A stretch of DNA of 35,923 nt from positions 1-35,923 of the forward strand of contig JARFQV010000018.1 of assembly GCA_029287615.1 (NCBI GenBank). The letters run 5' to 3'. Made by a program: the position numbers and the translations under genes. The notes beneath the pieces are model-generated. The model searched no databases. It was not told where the DNA came from and saw only the letters and a list, made by a program, of their open reading frames with translations. Positions 16,709-23,544 of this stretch are shown in pieces; the stretch's first letter is position 1, and every line of letters begins with the position of its first letter. The stretch comes from Pseudomonadota bacterium (GTDB taxonomy: Bacteria; Pseudomonadota; Gammaproteobacteria; UBA9214).

Positions 16709-17827
16709 ATGTTGGAATTCAATCAGTCCAGCAAAAACACCCTGCTCGTAAAATTCTCCGGCGATTGGAGGATGAGCAACGAGCTGCCATCCACCGATTC
16801 CTTCACTACAACACTCGAGACCAGTCCCGCCATACGAAAGATCGCCTTTGACTCCGACTCGATAACGGACTGGGACACGGGGCTGCTCACCTTCCTGAAC
16901 CAGTTGCTCGAGCAGTGCGGCCTGCGCAACATAGAGGCGGACCGCAGCGGCCTTCCGGAGGGTGCCAGGCGCCTGCTCGATCTCGCGGCTGCGGTGCCCG
17001 AACGCAAGGGAGCACGTCGCAGCGAGAAACAGGCATCCCGGCTGGAGCGGATCGGGAAGGCAGGTATCGGCTGGTACGCGGGTGCGCATGAAATGATCAC
17101 CTTCATCGGCGAGGCCGTGGTGGCATTCGGTCGCCTGCTGCGCGGAAAGGCCCGCTTCCGGCGCTCCGACTTCCTGCAGATCATCCAGGAAACCGGCGCC
17201 CAGGCCCTGCCCATCGTCACCCTGATCAGCTTCCTGATCGGCCTGATTACCGCCTACATGGGAGCCGTGCAGCTTCAGCAGTTCGGCGCCCAGATCTATG
17301 TGGCCAACATGGTGGCGCTGGCCATGGCCCGGGAAATGGGCGCCATGATGACCGGTATCATCATGGCGGGCCGCACCGGCGCCGCCTTCGCGGCCCAACT
17401 GGGTTCCATGCGCGTCAACGAGGAGATCGATGCCCTGAGCACCCTGGGCATCCCGCCCATGGAATTCCTGGTGCTTCCGCGCATGCTGGCCCTGATGCTG
17501 ATGATGCCGCTCCTGACCCTGTACGCCGATTTCATGGGGATCCTCGGCGGCGCACTGATCGGTATCACCTCGCTGGATCTGGGTGCGGTGGAATATTACG
17601 AACAGACACGCAATTCCGTGCAGCTGAAGGACTTCGGGATGGGCCTCTTCAAGGGCGTGGTGTTCGGGATACTGATCGCCATCTCCGGCTGCCTGCGCGG
17701 CATGCAGAGCGGGGGCAGTTCCTCGGCGGTTGGGGTAGCGGCCACCTCGGCAGTGGTCACCGCCATCGTGATGATCATCGTCTCGGATGCCATCCTGACG
17801 GTGATCTACAACATACTGGGTATCTAG
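16709..17827 (+). CDS. MCE-system ABC permease with N-terminal STAS-like domain (MlaE/YrbE family)
   Basis: The 372-residue protein has a soluble N-terminal domain of about 95 residues resembling STAS (MlaB-like), including the segment IAFDSDSITDWDTGLLTFL. A linker and the MlaE permease domain with about five or six membrane helices follow. The family region ALAMAREMGAMMTGIIMAGRTGAAFAAQLG starts near residue 208. Such fused proteins combine the roles of MlaB and MlaE. With the ATPase, MCE protein and lipoprotein downstream it forms an inner-membrane complex that moves phospholipids or other lipids between membranes. The ATPase starts 42 nt downstream. Confidence 0.92.
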   Translation: MLEFNQSSKNTLLVKFSGDWRMSNELPSTDSFTTTLETSPAIRKIAFDSDSITDWDTGLLTFLNQLLEQCGLRNIEADRSGLPEGARRLLDLAAAVPERKGARRSEKQASRLERIGKAGIGWYAGAHEMITFIGEAVVAFGRLLRGKARFRRSDFLQIIQETGAQALPIVTLISFLIGLITAYMGAVQLQQFGAQIYVANMVALAMAREMGAMMTGIIMAGRTGAAFAAQLGSMRVNEEIDALSTLGIPPMEFLVLPRMLALMLMMPLLTLYADFMGILGGALIGITSLDLGAVEYYEQTRNSVQLKDFGMGLFKGVVFGILIAISGCLRGMQSGGSSSAVGVAATSAVVTAIVMIIVSDAILTVIYNILGI

Positions 17828-17869
17828 CCGCCGGAAATCGAGACGGCAAAGGGCGCAGACTCAATACAC

Positions 17870-18658
17870 ATGGAAAAGAACAACCTGACCGATGCGCATA
17901 TCCGGGTCAGCGACCTCACCATGGCCTATGGTGATTTCCTGATCCAGAGCGATCTCGATTTCACCGTCCGGCGGGGCGACATCTTCATCATCATGGGGGG
18001 CAGCGGTTGCGGCAAGAGCACCCTGCTGCGCTGCATGGTGGGCCTGAAGGCACCGGCGAAGGGCAGCGTGCTGTTCCACGACACCGATTTCTGGAAGGCC
18101 GCACCGGAGGAACAGGAACGCATGAAACGGCATTTCGGGATACTCTTCCAGCGCGGCGCCCTGTGGAGTTCCATGACCCTTGCCGAAAACGTGGGACTGC
18201 CACTCGAAGAATACACGGATCTCGACCCATCCGCGATCCGCGAGGTCGCCGCACTGAAACTGGCCCTCGTTGGCCTGGCGGGTTTCGAGGACTATTATCC
18301 GAACGAGATCAGCGGTGGCATGCAGAAGCGGGCCGGACTGGCGCGCGCCATGGCCCTGGACCCTGAGATCCTGTTCTTCGATGAACCCTCGGCGGGACTG
18401 GACCCGGTCAGCTCAAGACTGCTCGATGACCTGATACTGGAGCTGCGCGAAAGCCTGGGCACCACCATCGTGGTGGTCACCCACGAACTGGCAAGCATCT
18501 TCACCATCGGCAACAATTCCGTGTTCCTCGATCCCGACACCAAGACCATGATCGCCAGCGGCGACCCAAAGGTCCTGCGGGATCAATCCGGTGACCCGAA
18601 GGTACACAATTTTCTCAATCGCAGCGCGCCCGGAGCAGAAGAGGATACAGCCGCCTGA
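17870..18658 (+). CDS. MCE-system ABC transporter ATP-binding protein (MlaF-like)
   Basis: The 262-residue ATPase has a Walker A GGSGCGKST at about 43-51, the ABC signature ISGGMQKRAGLARAMALDPE and Walker B LFFDEPSAGLDPVS. The wording of the signature (GGMQKRAGLARA) is the form seen in MlaF-type ATPases serving MCE transporters rather than generic importers. It energises the STAS-permease encoded just upstream. Start codon ATG at 17870; the next gene begins 38 nt after its stop. Confidence 0.94.
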   Translation: MEKNNLTDAHIRVSDLTMAYGDFLIQSDLDFTVRRGDIFIIMGGSGCGKSTLLRCMVGLKAPAKGSVLFHDTDFWKAAPEEQERMKRHFGILFQRGALWSSMTLAENVGLPLEEYTDLDPSAIREVAALKLALVGLAGFEDYYPNEISGGMQKRAGLARAMALDPEILFFDEPSAGLDPVSSRLLDDLILELRESLGTTIVVVTHELASIFTIGNNSVFLDPDTKTMIASGDPKVLRDQSGDPKVHNFLNRSAPGAEEDTAA

Positions 18659-18696
18659 GACTGGCGTAACCCATAGGAATAAGGCATGGTTAGCTC

Positions 18697-19746
18697 ATGA
18701 GCAAGAAGGCAAACCCAACCGTCATCGGCGCATTTGTGGTCGGCGCCCTTGCGCTGGCGATCACCGGCATCTTTATATTCGGCAGCGGAAAGCTCTTCAA
18801 GGACACCGACACCTATGTCGTTTTTTTCGATGGTTCGGTCAAGGGCCTGAGCATCGGAGCGCCGGTACGTTTCCGGGGTGTACGATTCGGCTCCGTGAAC
18901 GATATCAATGCCCTGTATGAAGCCGACAGCGGCATCATTCATATCGAGGTGCTGATCGAACTGGATGCCGACACCATGACCCCGATTCCGGGCAAAGACG
19001 GAGAAATGGATATCTTCGAGGACCTGCCCGAAGCCGAGGTGATTCCCTTTCTGGTCGAGAAACGCGGACTCCGGGCGATACTGGAAATCCAGAGCTTCCT
19101 GACCGGACAACTGTTCGTCAATCTGGATTTCTACCCGGGCACACCCGCCACCCTGCTGGGGATCGAACACGAATTCCAGGAAATACCCGCCATCCCCTCC
19201 ACCCTGGAGGCACTGAGCAGGACCCTGGACCAGCTACCACTCAACGCGATGATCGATGATGCGCAGAAGACCCTGAATGGCATCAGCAAACTGGTCAATG
19301 CTCCGGAGATCATGGAATCCCTGCAGTCATTCCGGACCACCATGAACAGCGTCCGGGAACTGGCCGCAACCCTGGAGGCGCGGGTCCCTTCGCTGGTCGT
19401 CAGCCTCGAGGACACCTCACAGGAAACCCAGGGGACCATGATTCAGGCCACGGATACGCTGAAGGATATCCAGACCCTGAGCCGCCACGCGGACCGCGGG
19501 CTCAGACCGGTCCTGGACGGCATCCAGGCCTCTGTCCGGGCAGCCACCGTCACCATGGAACGGCTGCAGACCACCGCCTCGCGGGTCGACGGGATGATCG
19601 CGGATGACTCACCGCTGCAGATTGAAATCAACAACATGCTGAGAGAACTGGCCGGTGCGGCGCGTTCCATCCGGGTAATGGCCAGCTATCTCGAACAACA
19701 TCCGGAGGCCCTGCTGTACGGCAAGGGTAACCGTGGAGGCCCCTAA
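18697..19746 (+). CDS. MCE-domain lipid-transport protein (MlaD family)
   Basis: The 349-residue protein has one N-terminal membrane helix at about 9-29 and a single MCE domain at about 39-120 (VFFDGSVKGLSIGAPVRFRGVRFGSV). A long helical C-terminal region of about 200 residues follows, rich in Thr, Leu and Glu. It is much longer than E. coli MlaD (about 180 residues) because of this helical tail, so it may build a longer hydrophobic tunnel or needle. It would be anchored in the inner membrane with the MCE ring in the periplasm. A short out-of-frame ATG at 18686 precedes the start. Its TAA stop shares one base with the ATG of the lipoprotein gene. Confidence 0.92.
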   Translation: MSKKANPTVIGAFVVGALALAITGIFIFGSGKLFKDTDTYVVFFDGSVKGLSIGAPVRFRGVRFGSVNDINALYEADSGIIHIEVLIELDADTMTPIPGKDGEMDIFEDLPEAEVIPFLVEKRGLRAILEIQSFLTGQLFVNLDFYPGTPATLLGIEHEFQEIPAIPSTLEALSRTLDQLPLNAMIDDAQKTLNGISKLVNAPEIMESLQSFRTTMNSVRELAATLEARVPSLVVSLEDTSQETQGTMIQATDTLKDIQTLSRHADRGLRPVLDGIQASVRAATVTMERLQTTASRVDGMIADDSPLQIEINNMLRELAGAARSIRVMASYLEQHPEALLYGKGNRGGP

Positions 19747-20363
19747 TGCGCACGCTCATCCTGTCGACGATCATGTCCGCCATCGCCCTCGTCCTTCTAT
19801 CCGCCTGCGGCAGCACACAACCATCCCGATTCTATGTGCTGAACAGCCTGCCGGCCCCGGAGGAAGGGGGAACAGTCACTCCCGCCCCCGACCTCACCCT
19901 GGGCATCGGACCGGTTAACCTGCCGAAGATGCTGGACCGGCCGCAGATCGTCACCCGGAGTGGCGCCAACCAGATCGACCTGTCCGAGTCCAACCGCTGG
20001 GCGGAACCCCTGGACTATAACTTCACCCGCGTGCTGGGTGAGAATCTCTCCCGGCTGCTGGGGACCGACAGGATCATCTATTTTCCCTGGAACATCTCCA
20101 CCAGGATCGACTACCAGGTAAGCGTTGAGGTCATCAAGTTCGAGACCCTGGAAAACGGAAATGCGCGGCTGCGGGCGCGCTGGACGATCAACCGGGACCG
20201 GTCACCACTTGCTATGCGGACATCGGACATAACCCGGTCCGTCACGGAATCCGGCTATGCCCCGATCGTTGCCGCGCAGAGCCGCACGCTCGATGATCTC
20301 AGCCAGGAGATCGCCGCTGCGATACGGTCGTTTGCCCACGGTTCTCACCCCGGAGCGAGGTGA
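19746..20363 (+). CDS. ABC-type transport auxiliary lipoprotein (PqiC-like)
   Basis: The 205-residue lipoprotein has a signal peptide with lipobox LLSAC (Cys21), followed by the family opening RFYVLNSLP. The central part (LDRPQIVTRSGANQIDLSESNRWAEPLDYNFTRVLGENLSRLLG) is typical of the ABC-type transport auxiliary component family to which PqiC belongs. It probably sits in the outer membrane and receives or hands over lipid from the MCE protein. The start overlaps the MCE stop by one base. Its TGA stop lies inside the right arm of a type A palindrome, which therefore also encodes the last residues. Confidence 0.9.
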   Translation: MRTLILSTIMSAIALVLLSACGSTQPSRFYVLNSLPAPEEGGTVTPAPDLTLGIGPVNLPKMLDRPQIVTRSGANQIDLSESNRWAEPLDYNFTRVLGENLSRLLGTDRIIYFPWNISTRIDYQVSVEVIKFETLENGNARLRARWTINRDRSPLAMRTSDITRSVTESGYAPIVAAQSRTLDDLSQEIAAAIRSFAHGSHPGAR

Positions 20364-20377
20364 GAAATCCAGGCTAG
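20342..20377 (+). terminator. Type A palindrome at the end of the MCE operon, probable terminator
   Basis: Arms TTCTCACC (20342-20349) and GGTGAGAA (20359-20366) enclose a 9-nt loop CCGGAGCGA, the same loop length as the cls/kinase element. The sequence right of the loop, GGTGAGAAATCCAGGCTAG, matches the other element at 17 of 19 positions. The stop codon TGA of the lipoprotein gene is inside the arm. No T run follows. It is either a terminator or a decayed copy of the dispersed repeat. Confidence 0.6.
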
Positions 20378-20602
20378 GCGCAGGGGGCGCAGGATATCCC
20401 GCTGTCAGGCATCCCTGTTATTTTACAACTTCCCTGCAGATTACATTCGACTCAGGGACAGCGAACAAACATCCTGCTATCCGCCCCATCTCCACGACAT
20501 ACCTATTTAACAACTTTGAAACAACCAGTTATACAAACATTAACACCAACCAAGCCCTTATCATTACCCACACACAACATGTTGCTATTTTGCTACAGAA
20601 TG

Positions 20603-20631
20603 TTGTAGTTCCGATACAATCTGGATATAAT
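20603..20631 (+). promoter_or_regulatory. Strong sigma70-type promoter for the MipA/OmpV gene
   Basis: TTGTAG (20603-20608) and a perfect TATAAT (20626-20631) are separated by 17 nt. The start codon is 114 nt after the -10, so a 5' leader of about 105 nt is expected. The -35 overlaps an inverted repeat CTACA-GAATGT-TGTAG (20593-20608), and ATGTTG occurs twice nearby, so repression at this site is possible. The remaining part of the 381-nt gap from 20364 shows an AT-rich segment and no supported gene. Confidence 0.65.
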
Positions 20632-20744
20632 CTGCACAGCTGAGCGTCAATCCGGATCGGGATGCGGTATGTGAAAATACCACCCTGCAACTCGTCAAAC
20701 CGGCGCACAATCAGGGCAGGAAGCCCTCAACCATGGAGACGAAC

Positions 20745-21572
20745 ATGAACAAGCTTAAACACCTCGTGTCGGGCCTGGCACTGTTGAGTTGCGCCATGAC
20801 GGCGACTACAGCCCTGGCCTACACCGCGGATATACCCGAAGAAGTGGAAGACAAGGGTCGAGCCACCATTGGACTGGCAGTCGGGACCGGGCCGGATTAT
20901 GAAGGTTCCGATGATTATGAAACCACCGTCGCGCCATTTGGTCGTTACAGCTGGGCCAACGGGCGCTACCTCATGCTGGCCGGCACGGCGAACGCGGAAA
21001 AGGCCGCCCGCCTGAAGCTGAACCTGATGACCAACAAGACGAACTGGCGACTGGGCCCCATCCTGCAATACCGGCTGAAACGGGATGATGTGGATAATCG
21101 CCAGGTCGACAACATGAAAGAGGTCGATGCCGCCACGGAGCTGGGTGGTTTTATCGGCTATAACACGGGCAAACTGGCACTCCGGGGAACCTTCGTTGCC
21201 GATGTCTCCGATGAACACAATGGCAGTGTCGGATATCTGAACGCCGACTACCATTTCCCGGTCACGGATCGCTTTGCCCTGAACGTGGGCGCCCACATGA
21301 CCTGGGCAAGCGACGGCTACATGGAAACCTATTTCGGCGTGGACAGGAGAAACCGGGGCACCAGCAACCTGCCGAATTACAAGGCCAGCAGCGGCATCAA
21401 GGACACCGGCGCCAGCGTGGTCGCGACCTACATGTTCAACCAGAACTGGGGATTGTTGGGACTTGTCAATTACACCCGGATGCTGAACGACGCGGAGGAC
21501 AGCCCGCTGGTCAATGACGAGGGCGATGAGAACCAGGTCAAGGCGTTTCTGGCGGTAACCTATTCCTGGTAG
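20745..21572 (+). CDS. MipA/OmpV-family outer membrane protein
   Basis: The 275-residue protein has a signal peptide (LVSGLALLSCAMTATTALA) and a mature part that alternates like a beta barrel and ends in Trp (AVTYSW), a usual outer-membrane C-terminus. The opening of the mature chain, AVGTGPDYEGSDDYETTVAPFGRYSW, is the hallmark of MipA/OmpV proteins. Members act as porins or as scaffolds for murein enzymes. I chose ATG 20745 because GGAGA lies 7 nt before it; an in-frame ATG at 20733 is the alternative. The TAG stop lies in a small hairpin (TCCTGGT / ACCAGGA, 21564-21582). It has its own promoter and appears to be a single-gene unit. Confidence 0.88.
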   Translation: MNKLKHLVSGLALLSCAMTATTALAYTADIPEEVEDKGRATIGLAVGTGPDYEGSDDYETTVAPFGRYSWANGRYLMLAGTANAEKAARLKLNLMTNKTNWRLGPILQYRLKRDDVDNRQVDNMKEVDAATELGGFIGYNTGKLALRGTFVADVSDEHNGSVGYLNADYHFPVTDRFALNVGAHMTWASDGYMETYFGVDRRNRGTSNLPNYKASSGIKDTGASVVATYMFNQNWGLLGLVNYTRMLNDAEDSPLVNDEGDENQVKAFLAVTYSW

Positions 21573-21902
21573 TCCACCAGGACCCTCCGACCACACCTCC
21601 CGGGTAGAGACCCCGAGAGCTGCGACACCGTACGGAACCGGTCGCCCGGTGATCTCACGCTGCAGATCGCCGTGGCGGCCGGTTTGCACCATACCTCCCA
21701 TGTGACCGCATGCCACAACTGCCGGACCACGGCTAGACAAGCGGCAGTAAACCGTTGCTTTCAGCAGTATCTGAAATATTCGAGCTATTATGGTACAACC
21801 AGTGAAACTGTCTGATTTGTCACCAATCCAGCCACACGACATCTGAAACCGGTCCGGTCATGTTGTAATCGTAACGATCACTGTAGCAAGGGGTTCTGCA
21901 GA
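21573..21902. other. Intergenic stretch after the MipA/OmpV gene, no gene supported
   Basis: This 330-nt gap begins with the 3' arm of the hairpin over the MipA/OmpV stop. The middle is GC-rich without a credible reading frame. The last 150 nt are more AT-rich and must hold the promoter of the 36-residue membrane peptide gene. A TATTAT is visible near 21783, but it has no good -35. A short palindrome ATCGT-A-ACGAT lies near 21868-21878. A long minus-strand open frame covering this area is a shadow of the MipA/OmpV gene. Confidence 0.35.
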
Positions 21903-22013
21903 ATGGACGAGGAAACCAAGGTACTACTCAGAAACATCGCCCACCATCTCAAGTGGGTCATCGTACTGCTGGTCACGATCCTTGCGTTGCTGATACACCA
22001 GTCCCTGGAATGA
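21903..22013 (+). CDS. 36-residue single-helix membrane peptide
   Basis: An open frame of 37 codons starting ATG GAC GAG GAA encodes a peptide with an acidic start (MDEETKVLLRNIAHH), a hydrophobic helix (KWVIVLLVTILALLIH) and a short polar end (QSLE). The order of a charged amphipathic lead and one membrane helix is what small membrane proteins look like. AAGGGG lies about 9 nt before the ATG. The frame stands alone in an otherwise gene-free stretch and reads in the same direction as its neighbours. I recognise no family. It is below the size cut-off of usual gene finders, so it would be missed. Confidence 0.55.
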   Translation: MDEETKVLLRNIAHHLKWVIVLLVTILALLIHQSLE

Positions 22014-22032
22014 AGACAGCATTAGCTGCTGA

Positions 22033-22115
22033 AGTATCGAATGACATCTGGCTGGCCACTGGCGCCGTCAGCAATAGCATCGTTATTCCGCCGGTCCCGA
22101 ACCGGGCTCGATACT
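22033..22115. other. Long-range inverted repeat upstream of the unrecognised gene at 22133
   Basis: AGTATCGA (22033-22040) and TCGATACT (22108-22115) are perfect complements. Between them smaller hairpins can form, for example CCGGT-TCCCGA-ACCGG-type pairing near 22091-22105. The fold could be a multi-branched leader structure ending 17 nt before the ATG. It does not match a tRNA or a riboswitch that I can name. Confidence 0.25.
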
Positions 22116-22132
22116 AACGCCCAATCTGTACA

Positions 22133-22585
22133 ATGAGCGAAACTACCGAGACATTTTTCCGCCCCCCCGAATCATCGCGCGAACAGCTCACCATTCCGGC
22201 ACCGCTGTATAACCGTTGCCGCCTGCTGCTCAACCGCTGCCCGAACCGGAACGTCCTCGTACCCATCCGCAGCATGCAGTGCCTTGCCGTGATCGATCCC
22301 GATGAAATCAACTTCGTGGACAACCTGGGATATGCCGTACAGGATGGAAAGGGCGGCAGGTTGATCATCATGACCTGGATAACGGGGATGCACGCCGACC
22401 GTGATTCACTGAACGAGCCCGTACCGATCGAGATCGTCTACTACGACACCGATGCACACGATACCCTGCGCCGGTTGATGAGCGAGTTTCCCGCGGCACT
22501 GGAACGCCACGGGGAACGACAGAAAGCGACCAGTGCGCAGCGCCCGAATGCGCGCGTGCTGCCGTTTACAAAGACCGGTGTCTAG
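22133..22585 (+). CDS. Unrecognised soluble protein, 150 residues
   Basis: I do not recognise this protein. It has no signal peptide or membrane helix. The middle (VLVPIRSMQCLAVIDPDEINFVDNLGYAVQDGKGGRLIIMTW) reads like a mixed alpha/beta domain with alternating hydrophobics. The C-terminal third is helical and then basic and disordered (GERQKATSAQRPNARVLPF). Codon use is like that of the neighbours and no overlapping frame competes, so it is probably a real gene. No clear Shine-Dalgarno is seen, and the start at 22133 is the first ATG. It precedes the SYLF gene by 90 nt on the same strand but that gene has its own strong ribosome site, so co-transcription is open. Confidence 0.7.
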   Translation: MSETTETFFRPPESSREQLTIPAPLYNRCRLLLNRCPNRNVLVPIRSMQCLAVIDPDEINFVDNLGYAVQDGKGGRLIIMTWITGMHADRDSLNEPVPIEIVYYDTDAHDTLRRLMSEFPAALERHGERQKATSAQRPNARVLPFTKTGV

Positions 22586-22675
22586 CTGGGGCAATGAATC
22601 AAGAAACATGCTACAGTTACCGGCCCGGCCGGAAGCATATCCGGTCAAGTACACCCCAAATAAGGAGAAAGAGTA

Positions 22676-23236
22676 ATGAAATCTATACTGGCAGGTATTT
22701 CACTGGCGCTTGGCATGCTGATGACCGGACAGGCATTGGCCGCCTTCACCGCAGCGGATGCCGCAGAGGTAGATGCGGAAGCCAAGACTGCCCTGGCCCA
22801 CTTCAATGATGATGTCACCGGCGCCAAGACATTGATAGAGAATGCAAAAGGGCTGCTGATCTGCCCCAAGATCACCAAGGGCGGTTTCATCGTCGGCGTT
22901 GAAGGCGGCAAGTGCGTGATGCAGGTCGGTGGCGAGTCCGTCGATTATTACAGCAACAAGGCCGCCAAGGTGGGACTGCTGGCCGGTTTGCAGCAGTACT
23001 CCATGATCCTGGTGTTCAACGATCAGGCCGCCCTGGACAAGTTCCGTGAGGGCGACCGCAAGTGGGAAGTCGGTGCAGACCTGTCCGTCACGGTCGCCAA
23101 GGTAGGCGCTACCGGCAAGCTGGATACCACCAAGATGCAGGCTGCCGTCGTCGCCCTGGTCTTCGGTGAAAAGGGTCTGATGGGCGACCTTTCACTGGAA
23201 GGATCAAATTTCAAGAAGCTCACCATCGAAGAGTAA
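22676..23236 (+). CDS. SYLF-domain (YSC84-type) lipid-binding protein
   Basis: The 186-residue protein has a signal peptide cleaved after about Ala22 (GQALA-A). The mature part is a SYLF/YSC84 domain: KGLLICPKITKGGFIVGVEGG (about 58-78), a central GLQQYSMILVFNDQAALDKF, and the end LMGDLSLEGSNFKKL. Bacterial members are exported and are thought to bind lipids; their role is poorly known. A strong ribosome site AAGGAGAAAGAG precedes the ATG at 22676. An inverted repeat follows the stop. Confidence 0.9.
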   Translation: MKSILAGISLALGMLMTGQALAAFTAADAAEVDAEAKTALAHFNDDVTGAKTLIENAKGLLICPKITKGGFIVGVEGGKCVMQVGGESVDYYSNKAAKVGLLAGLQQYSMILVFNDQAALDKFREGDRKWEVGADLSVTVAKVGATGKLDTTKMQAAVVALVFGEKGLMGDLSLEGSNFKKLTIEE

Positions 23237-23249
23237 TCATCCACCCGTA

Positions 23250-23285
23250 TACTGCCAGTGGCGCACGACTGCGTCACTGGCAGTA
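23250..23285 (+). terminator. Hairpin terminator candidate after the SYLF gene
   Basis: Perfect 11-nt arms TACTGCCAGTG and CACTGGCAGTA with a 14-nt loop begin 13 nt after the SYLF stop. The following bases are GCTTTACTG, so the T run is short. As the next gene (YkgJ-type) is convergent, a terminator here is expected. Confidence 0.6.
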
Positions 23286-23544
23286 GCTTTACTGAAACAC
23301 ACTTCACCCTGTTCGCCTGGCAGGCAGACAATTCCGCAAGTCAGCCCCCATTCTCTTCTGCGAAACACGCATCCCGGGGCCTGACGGCTTATCCCGGGCA
23401 ATTTCCACTGAATGAACCGTTGACCCTGATGCAGTATCAGCATCCCGGCGAGACTCCGATCATGCCCGGTATGGCTGAGCCTGCCGCAGGATTGGTACCT
23501 CCTGATTGGCAATAACGTTCGGGATTTACAGATCGAGAACCGGT
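23286..23544. other. Intergenic stretch between convergent SYLF and YkgJ-type genes
   Basis: This stretch separates two convergent genes. Open frames exist on both strands (for example an 85-codon plus-strand frame from 23258), but it begins inside the hairpin loop, has no ribosome binding site and its product is compositionally odd. I see no RNA gene, repeat or second terminator here. Confidence 0.35.

Noticed and set aside
20727-21842. 371-codon minus-strand frame antisense to the MipA/OmpV gene
   Set aside because: The MipA/OmpV gene has a signal peptide, family motifs, promoter and ribosome site; the antisense product shows none of these.
22090-22110. GGTTCGGGACC-like segment resembling a tRNA T-arm on the minus strand
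   Set aside because: No acceptor stem, D-arm or anticodon arm can be placed around it.
23258-23515. 85-codon plus-strand frame downstream of the SYLF gene
   Set aside because: It starts within the terminator loop, has no ribosome site and an implausible composition.
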